DNA of 64,000 bases from NCBI GenBank assembly GCA_033297205.1, contig MU859067.1, positions 186,001 through 250,000 of the forward strand, written 5' to 3'. This stretch comes from Pseudoneurospora amorphoporcata. Taxonomy: Eukaryota; Ascomycota; Sordariomycetes; Sordariales; Sordariaceae. The notes beneath the pieces are model-generated. The model did no database searches, was not told the origin of the DNA, and worked only from the letters and a program-made list of their open reading frames with translations. Below, piece after piece: positions 12,880 to 24,286 of the stretch (position 1 is its first letter; each line of letters begins with the position of its first letter). The position numbers and the translations under genes are program-made.

Positions 12880-12935
12880 GTTCTATTATTCATATTGACG
12901 ATCCTCCGATAGGGCTCTAACTAGTGTGCGACCCT

Positions 12936-14681
12936 CTACCATCCTCCGCCAATCTTCCCTGCAAGCTGGACGACTCTCTCAGTATCAGTCATCTTCTTCT
13001 CCTTGCCGACATCACTGACCACCTCCCGGTAGCTCGTATACGCCAGTCTTTCCAGCTTTATCCCCGTCAATGTCGACCAGTGGGTCAAAACATTTCTGAT
13101 ATGCGAAGGGGAAATGCCATCAACGACCAGGTCGGAACTATCATCCTGGGCTTCCGAGTCTGGCTCGTCTCCCGAGAAGTACGCTTCGTCGACTTCTTTC
13201 TGCCACTCCTTCTGCTCCAGGGGTCCGGGTTTCACAACGAGACCCTTCCGATCAACTACCACTGGGTCATCTACCTTTATCTGGCCACCTCCATTGGTAC
13301 AGCCGCCTGGGCAAGCCATTACCTCGACATAGCCATAGTTCAAACTGTTGGCTTTGCCTGCTGGTCTCTTGGCACTACCAAACGGCTTTCCGCCAGGCAT
13401 TCGGGATGCCTTTGCGGGTTTCAGCTTGCGGACCAGGTTCTGAATATTTCGGAAGCCATAATACCGCGCCGCCTTGAACATAACCTCGCCTGATTCCGCG
13501 ATCACCTTGTATTCAACAACGTCGGCGTTCCTCCCTGGTACTGTCTGTATCTGAGAACCAAAATTCTTCGCTTGCAAGTTGCGAAGGATGAAGTGCATGT
13601 TACCACCTGATGTGCCAGCCTCGCGTGACTGTTGACGGTGACCGGGCCGGAATAGGAAGTCGTGTATTGATGGGTCAGGAAATTGGGGGGTTTGGGACGG
13701 CGCCGAGGCCGGCAGGCCGAAAAAGTCAAGGCCTCTGGATGCAGCAAGCATAAGGATTTCCTTGCTTGTAATAACGCAGTCGACGTCTCGTACACCTCTG
13801 CCCGGCTTGCCGTCCCCAGCCCAGACAGCATCTGTCAACTCTTCGCGACTAGCCTCGAGCTTCTTATCGAAACATGGCATCACAGCCAAATGCCATATTC
13901 TGTCAGGGGAGATATTAAGGATGCGGCTGAGGGATGTTTTCAGGAGGGTGCCCATGAGGGCCTGTGGTGATTTTACCCGGGAAAGATGTGGTAGTACGTA
14001 GGGGTGTGTCTTTTCGGCATAGCATACCCAACCAGGGCACGAAGCAGTGAGAACTGGTGTAGCAGCCTTGTCGGACGGCGCTATCGAGCCTCCAAGTACT
14101 TCGTCAGACCCAAGGACAAGAGTTGCCTCCCGCGCCGTGTTTGTGTCCACCACCCACGTGAACTTGTTCCCCCACTTTCCGCCTCTTGCTAGACCCTGTT
14201 CGCCCAGGAAGAGTTGTTCGATCATGCGACCGGCTTGCTGCTCTGTGACACCGTTGCCGCACGCTGCAGCCAGACTGGCTCTGCTCTGTGGGGAGACACT
14301 GGCAACATATAGCTTCGCGGCGTCGTTTTCAAGGCCTTCGACCGAGTACTTTCCGTCCGCGCCAGGGCCTACCAGCTTCAAGGCTGGGGCGGAATCCAGC
14401 ACGTTGAGAACTTCATTGTGACTCTGTAGACTGACTAGCACCGCCTCGGCAGACGTTACGCAGCCGGAGCAGGCGAGGCAGTCGGTAAGGGAAATCTCGG
14501 CTGGCGGAGCATTGCTCTTGGGCTCTGGTTGTTGGCCGTCGAGTATAACCTCGAATTCGTTGGAGGGGTTGGCGTCGCTCGCGGCCGGCGTGGCGGTCGG
14601 CAGCGTCTCGATGGGCTTGATGCAGGCTACACCTGGGCTGATGAAGTCGTTGAGGTCGTCAACGGAGAGGATCGCGGACAT
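12936..14681 (-). CDS. nar1: Cytosolic Fe-S cluster assembly factor NAR1
   Basis: A single exon encodes 581 residues. It is an iron-only-hydrogenase-like protein of the CIA machinery, which in yeast matures cytosolic and nuclear Fe-S proteins together with Cia1. Ligand cysteines are in place: the N-terminal site Cys20, Cys68, Cys71 and Cys74 (CLACSGC), and the H-cluster-like site Cys215 (SCPGW), Cys270 (MPCFDKK), Cys457 and Cys461 (CPGGC). The length fits fungal NAR1. Initiation at MSAILSVDDLNDFI places Cys20 correctly. The C-terminus ends in a Trp (GGGW), as seen in CIA targeting-type tails. The gene is convergent with the SUZ-domain gene and divergent from the membrane-protein gene at 15541. 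Confidence 0.95.
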   Translation of the reverse strand: MSAILSVDDLNDFISPGVACIKPIETLPTATPAASDANPSNEFEVILDGQQPEPKSNAPPAEISLTDCLACSGCVTSAEAVLVSLQSHNEVLNVLDSAPALKLVGPGADGKYSVEGLENDAAKLYVASVSPQSRASLAAACGNGVTEQQAGRMIEQLFLGEQGLARGGKWGNKFTWVVDTNTAREATLVLGSDEVLGGSIAPSDKAATPVLTASCPGWVCYAEKTHPYVLPHLSRVKSPQALMGTLLKTSLSRILNISPDRIWHLAVMPCFDKKLEASREELTDAVWAGDGKPGRGVRDVDCVITSKEILMLAASRGLDFFGLPASAPSQTPQFPDPSIHDFLFRPGHRQQSREAGTSGGNMHFILRNLQAKNFGSQIQTVPGRNADVVEYKVIAESGEVMFKAARYYGFRNIQNLVRKLKPAKASRMPGGKPFGSAKRPAGKANSLNYGYVEVMACPGGCTNGGGQIKVDDPVVVDRKGLVVKPGPLEQKEWQKEVDEAYFSGDEPDSEAQDDSSDLVVDGISPSHIRNVLTHWSTLTGIKLERLAYTSYREVVSDVGKEKKMTDTERVVQLAGKIGGGW

Positions 14682-15540
14682 TTTGTTCGTTACAGGCTAA
14701 GCGCCTGAAGGTCGTAATCGTGAGGTTCAATGTTCGAGGTTGGAAGGGTTGATAGGAATTGTCGAGAAATAAGACTCGAATGCGCCAAGCTACTCTTTGG
14801 TGACAAATCAATACAGTCGCAAGTTTGTTTGCCACGATACCCCCGAAAAACCGCGAATGGTTTGTTTAAACAAGGACTGCGACAGTCTTGAGATATGAGA
14901 AGCAATCAAACCCGTTCGAGAATTTGATTATCTTTCTTTTCAAGAAGTTTTGCTGCAGATGGCGGCAGTCACAAGATGGTTACTGATTTGAAATTGACAT
15001 TTCCTCGGGGCTTGATTGGACTGTGCGGGTTGATGCGAGATCGGCTTTTGCGCAGTGGCGGCGAACTTCGAACTTCGAAGTCCCTCGCCGTCGGACCCCT
15101 CCCCAACTCTTCCGCCTGCCAAGCCGCCAGATGTGCCTGGTCTCAGCCACGCAGGGATCTGCCGGCAGGCGCCGATAATCAAAACAGGGGCTTGGCACGA
15201 GGCTCGCAGTCGTTATCGATGACGTAGTACCTTGAATTGATGATCGGCTAGTGAACCGGTACCTTTCACGTTTTCCATGGTGAGGTGCTGGTCGTTCCCG
15301 CCGTCGTGCCTGGGTTGCCGGATGGAGCTCCAATTCGTCATTGGAGGCAGACGGCATTGTTATAAGAATGTGATGGTGTCAGCTTTGTGTAGCTTTCTTC
15401 CCTTTTGCTTGTCCATATCTTGTCTCAAGAACATTTGTTTTTCTCTCCATAACAAACAACAGACACGTTCGTCAACAACAACTGAAAATCCTCGAACATT
15501 CATCCTTTCCTCAACTGCCAATCTCTTTAAATCAGTAATC
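14682..15540. other. Divergent promoter region between NAR1 and a membrane-protein gene
   Basis: About 860 bp with no supported coding sequence. The last 100 bp before 15541 is A/C-rich leader sequence. Confidence 0.55.
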
Positions 15541-16254
15541 ATGGGCAACGATGTAAGTGATGGGAAAGCCTCGAGGGAACCGCGCATTCGAGTGGATTAC
15601 CTGACCGTCTCTAGTCCATCTCAACATACGCCTTCGCGAGTCTGGGCTGGCTCTCCCTCCAGGCGGTTCCGCTTATTGTCTGGCCGACTTTCATTAGCTC
15701 GATGCTCACAGAGAACGGCGGACACGCTCACGCTCCTGCTGTGGTAAATGTCGTTGAGACGTACTTTGGTCGATACCTCGGTTTTTCTCAACTGGCCATT
15801 GGCCTCCTCATCGTCACCCTATCCGGTGCTCTACCACTCACCACCAAGGTGACCTGTAAGTTCTTCCCACCTCCTTTTCACCAATGCATCATCCCGGGCC
15901 ACGAAAAACAAATACTAACCTCTCTATTTCCCGCCAACAGCCCCAGACGACGCCAACTCCCCCTACGCCAACGCCGTCGTCTTTATCTCCATGTTCTACC
16001 ACGCCATCGGTGCCGCCTACGGCTACAGCCGCTACACCAGCAGCGGCGGCCACGTCGGCTACCTGCTCGGCTTCACCGGCAGCGCCATCATGTCCGCCTA
16101 CGCCCTGTGGCTCTTCATGTTTTCCAACGAGCACGCCAAGGTTAGTGCTAAGACCGGTGCCGACATCAGGACGAGCAACTTTCCCTTCAAGAACGCCGAG
16201 GCTGAGAAGAGGTTTGGTGGTGACAAGAGGAGGGAAACTCGCAAGGCGATCTAA
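15541..16254 (+). CDS. Four-helix integral membrane protein, unknown function
   Basis: Exons 15541..15552, 15615..15855 and 15941..16254 give 188 residues. The first coding exon is only 12 nt (MGND). Both introns have good signals (GTAAGT...CTCTAG and GTAAGT...CAACAG) and the phases agree. Four hydrophobic segments are visible, at about 10-32, 60-82, 92-110 and 117-139. The loop before helix 2 contains HAHAP. The C-terminal 45 residues are basic and soluble, ending RRETRKAI, which probably faces the cytosol. There is no cleavable signal peptide. I do not recognise the family; the regular spacing suggests a conserved fungal membrane protein. It is convergent with the zinc-finger gene. Confidence 0.75.
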
Positions 16255-16980
16255 AGCACTTAAATGTTGCTTTGAGTTCTGTTCTGCGTGTGTATGAGAA
16301 AGGAGGTTGCCTCCTGATGATTACTTGCATTCCTGGAGTTTGGTGAGACCTCAGGGGCTACTATTCTCAGTTTGGGTTGTCTTATCAACCTTGCCTGTGT
16401 ATTTTATAGGTCGCTTTTATCACTGGGCGAAGCATTGCGTTTATTTGAATTCAAGGCTTTTTGTTCATCAACTACCAGAACATGTGCAGGGAGATGGTTG
16501 ACGTTCGCATTTTAAAAGTAGCCTTTCACCAACTGTAAAACATCGGCCATGCGAGTGTACACGCTGCTTCAATGAAAGGCAATCATCATTGAGTCTGTAG
16601 AGTGCTGTCAAACTATGAAACCCCTTTTACCCGAAGTCATCGATAACCCTTAGCCATGCTCCCTTGTATCCCCTTTACTCCATACACCCCAGATCATTAA
16701 GTAATGCTCATCGCGGATCTCCCAACGGGAAAACAAAAAAGAAATGAAGAGAAGAAGCCCAGCAACCACTGAAGAATTGTACACTCGCCGGCGGAGTGGT
16801 ACAAGATGCCAATCAAGGTCTTGTTATTCATCTTCGGAGTCCATGCCACGCATTGTGAGGGTGCGCCACGTCTGCCCAAATTTACACCCTGACGCATACT
16901 GGCAATTCCAGAGGGCCGTATTGGGTTTCGGGGCCCCTTGCCGGACACGGGACATTAGCCCAACCAGTCTGAATTGGCAC
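16255..16980. other. Convergent 3' intergenic region
   Basis: AT-rich sequence between two convergent genes, presumably both 3' UTRs. No gene is seen. Confidence 0.55.
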
Positions 16981-18131
16981 CTATTCTTCAACAGTAAGTC
17001 TGGCGGTCTCCGGTGCATCATCATCACCAGCTATCCCGTTTGCCACAGCCTTCTCCGGCAGCTGAACGTCCGCCATGCCTTTTAGCACAGCTTGACGACG
17101 TGCGTGCCAGGCCTGTTCGCTGCGTACGACCTGATCCAGGAGTATCTCCTTCTCGAGCCACTCCTGCTTGTACAGCTCTTCCCACCGTTTGCAGTCTTTG
17201 CGTAGCTTCTCGCCTTCCGCTTCCACAAACTTGACTTGTAGTCGACACAGCTTCATCAGCCTGTCGATAGGCATGTCGAGCTCCTTGGACGTGAAACCTT
17301 GATCTTCGGTCAGAGGCGTAAAGTCGGCCCCATCGTCTCCGCCACTGGCATCGTCAACTGAGTCGTCTCGGTCGGCCGCATGAGAGTCCGGCCTTCGAAT
17401 TATGATCTTCACCTTGGCCGACTTTCCAGCTGGGCCACCCCCTGCTTGCATACTCTTCGGCACCGGATCAGAAGGTCGCAAGGCTTCTGTCTCGTGGACT
17501 GTCCGCATGTGTTTGGCTAAGGCATCGGAGCGTGTGAAAGCGCGGTCGCATTCTGGTGTGAGGAGTCAGTAATTAGAACGCCATCCATCTTCCCGGACAA
17601 GCGAGGCACGTTACCTGGCAAATAACAGTAAAATGGCTTCTCCCTCGTGTGAGATCGCATGTGCGCCTTGAGCGCATAGCCGCTGGCATGAGGTAGACTC
17701 TTTCTACTACACCCAATCCATTCGCACGTGTACTTTTTCTGTCGACCCTCGATGTGCGAATTGTGGATGTGTTCAACGAGCCTATCCATATTCCTCAGAT
17801 CCCCAACCTTGCAGCCTTCCCAAGCACAGATAGTGACTTGTTCCTGAAAGTCATCTTCGTCTTGTCGCGCATTGATAGGGGAACTGGGGATGTCGCCATC
17901 GGTATCGGAGGAGACATCGGACATGCCGTCTGGAAAGTCTGGATCTGCCTCAGGCTCTTGAATGACGGCCGACGAAGCTGTCGACCCGGCGGCGACTTTG
18001 ATGCGCTTCGTCGGGGGCTCCTCTGGTTCGTCGACGGCTTCTGGTACCTCGTCCGCGAAAATCTCTTCTTCATCGGAGGACGCCATTGATGACAGCGGCG
18101 AGTCATCCGCGGGAGAATATTCCCTGGTCAT
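16981..18131 (-). CDS. iec1: C2H2 zinc-finger protein, Iec1-like INO80 complex subunit
   Basis: Exons 18131..17615 and 17552..16981 give 362 residues. The 62-bp intron (GTAACG...CACCAG) splits the third finger, joined as CYLP/ECDRAFTRSD. The acidic Ser-rich N-terminus starts EYSPADDSPLSSMASSDEEE. Three C2H2 units follow: CAWEGC...HIHNSH, CEWIGC...HMRSH, and CYLPEC...HMRTVH. The linker TREKPF is typical of tandem fingers. The C-terminal third is a charged helix, probably a coiled coil, around LCRLQVKFVEAEGEKLRKD. This layout resembles fission yeast Iec1, a subunit of the INO80 chromatin remodeller; the assignment rests on recalled architecture and motif order. It could instead be another GLI-type zinc-finger factor. 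It is divergent from RanGAP. Confidence 0.75.
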
Positions 18132-19107
18132 GATGGCTGATTGATTCGCGTATGTGCTTTGGTTTTGTCAAGGTGTGCGCCGGTTCCAACAGGGCGCGTA
18201 TGTGGAAGAGGGCGAGATGGGGTAATAAGGCGTCCTAGTTGCTGACAATAGTTGTTGGTGATGGTGCTGAACGGCGTCGAGCCACGAGCAGACGTTGGAC
18301 GTCGGTTTCGTGACGGGGTCCAGGAATCTGTTACAGCGTCGGCCTGATTGCTCCTGGTCTTGTGGAAATTAACGTGAAGTGAGAAAGAAAAACCGAGCGA
18401 GAGAACTAGAGGAGAATTGTTGGATCAAAGGAGCAGCCGTGTTCTACAATGAACCTCTTTCAGTTTCCCCAGGTTTGTCGACGCAGAGCTGCCCTGTCTA
18501 CGATAGGCTTGATGGGTCCCCCAATGCGCCTGCCGTCGGCCTCAAAGTTCAGAAGGGCGATGTCGCACCAGGTGCAGGGTGACCGCAGCCAGCAATGGAA
18601 AACGCAACCTGCGACAGCTGGCAACCGCCTGTGGGAACTGAGCTGGTTGGTTTGAAGGTCACTGCCGAGATTGCCTCTGGCGTCTGAATGGTCCCATCCC
18701 TGGGCTCCCAAGCACGGCAACCGCGCCCCAGATTTCGTCCGTTCAGTGTGATGTTGGGCAATCTGTTCTCCCCTGTTCATGATCTTCACGACCGGCAGTT
18801 CACCTCTTCATGTGCGTCATCCCATTCGCTGGCTGCCCAACCGATGCCCCACTACGACATAATACGCCTACAGGCGCGCGAGGCGCCTAGACCCGGCCGC
18901 TGTGGCAGTTTTGTCAACCCCTCCCCCGCTAGAACCTTGGGGGCTTGTTTGAGACTTGGAGCGCACTTGCATTTCTGTCCTGCACTCATCCACCCGCGTT
19001 GACGCGATTCCAAACTCCGTTCCGCTTCCACCGTCTTTCCGTCTGCTTTGTGCTACTCGAGTTTGTTCCCAAACTACGTCCGCTTTTTCTTATACACAGC
19101 TTGCACC
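18132..19107. other. Divergent promoter region between Iec1-like and RanGAP genes
   Basis: About 975 bp without a supported gene. The last 150 bp before 19108 is T/C-rich, as expected for a promoter and leader. Confidence 0.5.
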
Positions 19108-20445
19108 ATGGCCGCCTCTACCAAGGTCTTTTCCCTCGAGGGGAAGGGTCTGAAGCTCGACACCGCCGAGGACCTCGAGGCCCATATCGCCCCCCTTCGG
19201 GCCATGGACGATGTCGAGGAAGTCCGCCTTTTGGGAAACACCTTAGGTGTCGGCGCTTGCAAGTTGCTTGGTGAGGTTCTCGCCACCAAGAAGTCTCTGC
19301 GGGTATGCCCAACTGTCCCCGAACGCATGTCTGCGCTCCGGCGCATTACGATACAGAACGGCGGCTAACCAACTGTTGCCTGTTAGGTTGCCAACCTCGC
19401 CGATATCTTCACTGGCCGCCTGCTCAACGAGATCCCCGAGGCTCTTTCCTCTCTCCTTACCTCCATCCTCAACCTCCCAAAGCTAAACACGATAAACCTC
19501 AACGACAACGCTTTCGGCCTCAACACCCAGGCGCCCCTTGTTGCCTTCCTCGCCGCCCACGTCCCTCTCCAGCACTTGTACCTGAACAACAACGGCTTGG
19601 GTCCTCACGCCGGTATTCTGATTGCCGACGCTCTGTCCGAACTCCACGCCAAGAAGGAGGAAGCGCGCAAGCAGGGACAGGATGTGCCTTACCTCGAGAC
19701 CGTTATTTGCGGCCGTAACCGTCTGGAGAATGGCAGTATGACGGCGTGGGCCAAGACTTTCAGACTGCATAATAAGGTCAAGCAGATCAAGATGGTTCAG
19801 AACGGTATTCGCCAGGAGGGTATCTCCCATTTGCTGAGCGAGGGTCTCAACCACGCTTCTGAGCTCCAGATTCTCGACCTCCAGGACAACACCTTCACGC
19901 TCAAGGGAGCCAAGGCTCTTGCTAAGGTGACACCCGGCTGGACGGATCTCATCGAACTTGGCATCGGCGACTCTCTTCTCTCTGCTAAGGGCGGTGTCCT
20001 TCTGTCCGAGGCGCTTCTGAAGGGAAAGAACAAGAAGCTCGAGATCCTGCGCCTCCAGTACAACGAGATCACCGCCCCCGGTGTCAAGGGTCTGGCCCAG
20101 GCCGCTAAGGAGGCTCTTCCTGCCTTGAAGAAGATCGAACTTAACGGCAACAAGTTCACCGAGGATGATGAGGCCATCATTGCTCTCCAGGAGCTTTTCG
20201 AGGAGCGCAAGGAGCAGCTCGGTGGCGATGTTGTCGCCGAGGACGAGTGGGGCCTTGACAGCCTTAGCGACCTTGAGGAGGAGGAGGAGGAGGAAGAAGA
20301 GGAATCGGAGGAGGAGGAAGATGTCGAAGAGAGGGCAGAGAAGCTCATCAAGGAGGCCGAGGAGGCTCAAGAAGAGCCGGTTGTCCAGGTCAAGGACAAG
20401 GAGGTTGATGCGCTTGCGCAGAAATTGGCCAAGACCGGACTCTAG
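19108..20445 (+). CDS. rna1: Ran GTPase-activating protein (RanGAP/Rna1)
   Basis: Exons 19108..19302 and 19387..20445 give 417 residues. The 84-bp intron (GTATGC...TGTTAG, branch GCTAAC) is phase 0. The protein is a leucine-rich-repeat crescent with recurring LxxLxLxxN units such as LNTINLNDNAFG, LQHLYLNNNGLG, LQILDLQDNTF and LEILRLQYNEI. The FTGRLLNEIPEAL segment contains the Arg (residue 76) equivalent to the conserved Arg of fission yeast Rna1. After the repeats comes a strongly acidic tail (a Glu-rich run near 20275-20340), a RanGAP hallmark. It stimulates GTP hydrolysis by cytoplasmic Ran and so maintains the nuclear transport gradient. The start in ACCATGG context matches the conserved N-terminus. 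Confidence 0.95.
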
Positions 20446-21169
20446 GCCATATCTGGACAAATTCAACACAATTAAAGCAATGCGCAACGGAAGCCTCTCA
20501 TTTCTCCGTGGAGACAATTACAGACGATACCCAAGATAAGCGACGACGGGAGTTTGGGGATATGGTTATAGATTAGATTTTGTCCTGTATCGTGTTGGAT
20601 GCCTTTTCATAGCGCCGGGTTCATGTTTTGGTACGTCCTGTCTATGAATTTCAGGGGTTTGACACAGCGATCGAGCGGCTCGATTGTAAACCACCTCCCC
20701 TTTGGTTGAGGTGGTGTCAACAGTACATGTCTGTACGACAGTGCATTGACATAGCTTTGTTCGTTACGATAACTGGCAAGAAATGGTCTAGCTTGATTCC
20801 TGGCATTTACAGTGGCTCAGCGGTTCTCTGTGTGGTGATGTTGCTTTCTAGTGGCCTGTCTCTGAATGGGCAGCCACGGCAGCTTAGGGTGTCACGCCAT
20901 AAAAGTCACCCCATCTCCTGTCCAGTGATGGGGCTTGTTCCTGTCAGCAGATTGAGCATCGACGTCGTATTGGCATAGATTTGGATCACAATGGATATAT
21001 AGGTACTCTACATGCTGATGGGGTCCGAAAAGACATTTGTACTTCGTTTAGCAAACATTGATTACACAAACCGCTTCCAACGGTGACATACCAGTCTTCA
21101 ACACCATCCAAGAACAAATCACATCACCAAACACGCCTATCACACAAACAAACCAAATCAATAAAACAT
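20446..21169. other. Intergenic region between RanGAP and a membrane-protein gene
   Basis: No gene is seen. It includes an imperfect hairpin at 20690-20715. The leader before 21170 is strongly A/C-rich. Confidence 0.5.
20690..20715. repeat. Short inverted repeat downstream of RanGAP
   Basis: ACCACCTC and GAGGTGGT form 8-bp arms separated by 10 nt, about 245 bp after the RanGAP stop. It could fold in the 3' UTR; its function is unknown. Confidence 0.5.
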
Positions 21170-21868
21170 ATGGAGGGCTCCTGGCTATTATTCGAAACCA
21201 CAGACTCCATAATCGAAGTCCTCTGGGACATCGCCCTCGCCTTCTTCGTCATCCGCATCTCCTTCTACTACTTCCTTCTCACCTTCCTCTCCAGCCTTAT
21301 ACTCAGCTACCTCGCCTATGCCGAACTCCTGCCCATAACCACCCCCGCTCACTTCCTCTCCTTTTCACCAGCGTCCGAACCCGTCAACAACCACATCCTC
21401 CTGACCTGGACCATTCTTCTGACCATCACCTCAGCAATATGGGCCCACCTCGTCCTCCGCCACTATGAGGTACCCCGCGTCGCCCAATTTAGGCTAGCCA
21501 TCTGCTCCATGGCACTGGCATTCATGGTCTCGGCCGAGATGGTGGTCGCCTTTGCGCTGTACGAGGAAGGGTATGGAGGGTGGGTGTGGGAGGAGATGAA
21601 GAGCGTGGCGGGCGTGGCTTGGGGAGGTTGGATGGTCATGTATAGCGCGATGCCGGTGTTGTTGATGGGTTTGGAGAGGAGGATAGAGGAGAAGAGGGAG
21701 GGTAGAGTTACGTTGGGGCATGGCTTTCATAGAGCTGGAGCGGGATTGCATAAGTTGTAAGTGTTCTATTTCCTGTCCCCTAGGGAACAATCTGTTGGCA
21801 CGGGCTGCGGCTAATGAGGGTGTATACAACGCAGACCGACTATCAATGAGGAAAAGGCCATGATGTAG
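21170..21868 (+). CDS. Multi-pass membrane protein, unknown function
   Basis: Exons 21170..21756 and 21835..21868 give 206 residues. Without splicing the frame ends GLHKL at 21760. However, that stop overlaps a perfect donor (TT|GTAAGT), and 78 bp later there is a GGCTAAT branch-like site and CAACGCAG acceptor, giving the C-terminus LPTINEEKAMM. Hydrophobic segments lie at about 15-35, 38-57, 78-98, 112-135 and 150-172. The C-terminal tail is basic (LERRIEEKREGR). The first Met of the open frame (21083) lies in A/C-rich leader sequence, so Met at 21170 is preferred. The family is not recognised. Confidence 0.65.
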
Positions 21869-22833
21869 TGGGACTGCTGTATGAGCGGTGGCTGGGACAA
21901 GTTGACATGGAGAATGTAGTATTTGGAGGTTGGGTGGTTTACGGAGTTTCTAGGGTATTTGGCTTCCTGGAATGACTTGAGAGCGATGAGGCCACTTCGA
22001 TTTTGTCAATCATTAGTAGGATCATTGTGCAATCCCTGGATAGGCTGGGAATAAGCTATGTTGAGTAGGCGAGAATCCAATACTTGGTAGAGTAGTGTCT
22101 CTTGCAGTCAGTCGACGGGCGTACCCAAAGGGAGCGTTGGCATGGCGTAGAGGGATCCCACAGTTGACCATGTGTTTCATCCGATGCGCTCGATGACTGG
22201 ATTGTTGCACTTTACGCGTGATAATACCGCGTTGGAACTCATACGCGAAATACGCGGAGGTGTTAATTTGAGAAGGCTTGGATATCAAGTCATTTTCATC
22301 AAGGTAACTGTTCCCTCTTCAACAATTGTGCGATCTACGAACGATAGTTTGTAGCGTGTATACTCCCTGTTTCTAAGGGAATCAATCAATATTCGTTAAG
22401 GGATCAAGGAATTATTCTCAGGTATTTGCATCTGTTGATCTGTCTATTTGGTCTTCCGCTACTTTGGCTTTTGCTGAAGTGAGCGATTATATAATGATCT
22501 AGCAGTGATGAGATGGGACACTGATGGTCTAACACCTGCTACTTACAATGTGTTGAAGGCATTCCCGCCACTTTGAGGAACCAGAAGAATCTAGAGCATA
22601 GACGCGAGACATGGGCTGGAAGCACGCGAGCCCACATTCCAATACTTCGCCGGTCTGTCATATTTGGCGACGTGATGTATCGCGAGGTCAAGGACATTCT
22701 TCACGACTTCGCAATACTTGCGTGTTGGGAAACGAGTTGGGCTGAGCTATAAAACTCGCAGGTAGGAAGTATTGTCGATATGCCCATTGTCGACTTGTGC
22801 TACTGTTTGGGGAGACTTCCACGGCTAGCAATC
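21869..22833. other. Promoter region of the chitinase gene
   Basis: No coding sequence is supported. It ends with a clear TATA element at 22748-22754. Confidence 0.5.
22748..22754 (+). promoter_or_regulatory. TATA box of the GH18 chitinase gene
   Basis: TATAAAA lies 80 bp before the chosen chitinase ATG (22834). Transcription would begin near 22775-22785, so the in-frame ATG at 22780 would have little or no leader. This supports the downstream start. Confidence 0.6.
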
Positions 22834-24286
22834 ATGCTGTCTTCTATCTTAACCTACCTCATTCCTCTGCTGGCCATATCAAAGCCTGCAGCAGCTGGAG
22901 TCAGCCAGTCCCAGAGCCCAGCTGTCGGGAATACCACAGTGTCTGGATATCGCAATGCGGTTTACTTCACGAACTGGTAGGTTAATGACCCGTGAGGAAC
23001 TCGGAGACATGCATAACTAACCATCCCAGGGGCATTTACGGTGCCAACTTCCAACCCCAACAGCTTCCTGCCTCTCAGATAACCCACGTGCTGTACTCTT
23101 TCGCAGATATCAAGCCAGACGGACAGGTGTAGGTCTCACAATACCGCTATACAGCTTTGAAAGGACACTGACAGCCTGGCAGGTATCGTCGGACAGTTAT
23201 GCCGACTTGGAGAAGCATTATCCTGGTGACTCATGGAGTGAACAAGGCGAGAATGCCTACGGCTGCGTCAAGCAGATGTACCTTCTAAAGAAGAAGAACA
23301 GGAACATGAAAGTCCTCCTTTCAATCGGCGGATGGGAATATTCGCCCAAGTTTCCACCAGTCGCAGCCACCGAGGAAGGACGACGGAGGTTTGCTTCTTC
23401 CGCTGTGAAGCTCGTGCAAGGTGAGTGAGCACTGGGTTGCTTCTACCTACTAGGAAAAGCCCTTAGAAGTCTAACCTAAACTATAGACTGGGGCTTCGAC
23501 GGCCTCGACATCGACTGGGAATACCCAACCAATGCTCTCGAGGCACGGAACTTCGTCCTCCTCCTGCGAGCCTGCCGACAAGCCCTCGACGACTACGCCC
23601 GCCAATATGCCGCGAGCTACCACTTTCTCATCACCATCGCCGCGCCCGCTGGACCCCAACACTACGGCGCCATGGACCTTCCCGGCATGAACCCGTACAT
23701 TGACTCCTGGCACCTGATGGCGTACGACTACGCGGGCTCTTGGGACTCGACCACGGGACACCAAGCCAACCTCCTGCCCAATCCCAAAAACCTCATCACA
23801 ACCAAATTCAACACCGATCAAGCTGTCCGCGACTTCATCCGCCGCGGCATCCCCGCCAACAAAATCGTTCTCGGCTTGCCTCTCTACGGGCGCTCATTCG
23901 AGAACACCGACGGGTTGGGAAAGCCATACAACGGCATCGGCGCCGGTACCTTGGAGCCAGGGACCTGGGTCTACAGAGACCTTCCGCGCCCGGGAGCGAA
24001 GGAAGAGTACGACAACGTGGCCAAAGCCAGCTATAGCTACGACGCATCGTCGCGGGAACTTATCTCGTATGATAATGTCCTGAGCGCGCTGGTGAAGACA
24101 AAGTATATCTTCCTTAGAGGACTGGGCGGCGCGGTGTTCTGGGAGGCAAGTGGTGACAAGACTGGTGCGAAGAGCTTGATTGGGACACTGGCGACGCAGA
24201 TGAAGAAGCTGGATCAGACGAAGAATTTGTTGAGCTATCCGGCTAGTAGGTATGCTAACATTCGGGCTGGTGTACCGGGGTCGTGA
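22834..24286 (+). CDS. Secreted GH18 endochitinase (42-kDa class)
   Basis: Exons 22834..22976, 23030..23126, 23183..23420 and 23487..24286 give 425 residues. The signal peptide is MLSSILTYLIPLLAISKPAAAG. The TIM-barrel motifs are in order: YFTNWGIYG, LSIGGWEYS (SxGG), and the active site DGLDIDWEYP with catalytic Glu171, then LMAYDYAGSWD and GLPLYGRSFE. Length and sequence match Trichoderma Chit42/ECH42-type enzymes, which cleave chitin internally in wall remodelling, nutrition or attack on other fungi. No chitin-binding module is present. The third intron falls directly before the active-site motif. An in-frame ATG at 22780 would add 18 residues but obscure the signal peptide. Confidence 0.93.

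Noticed and set aside
19483..20517. 344-codon minus-strand open frame
   Set aside because: It is the exact antisense of RanGAP, whose leucine-rich repeats and acidic tail produce a Leu-rich antisense frame.
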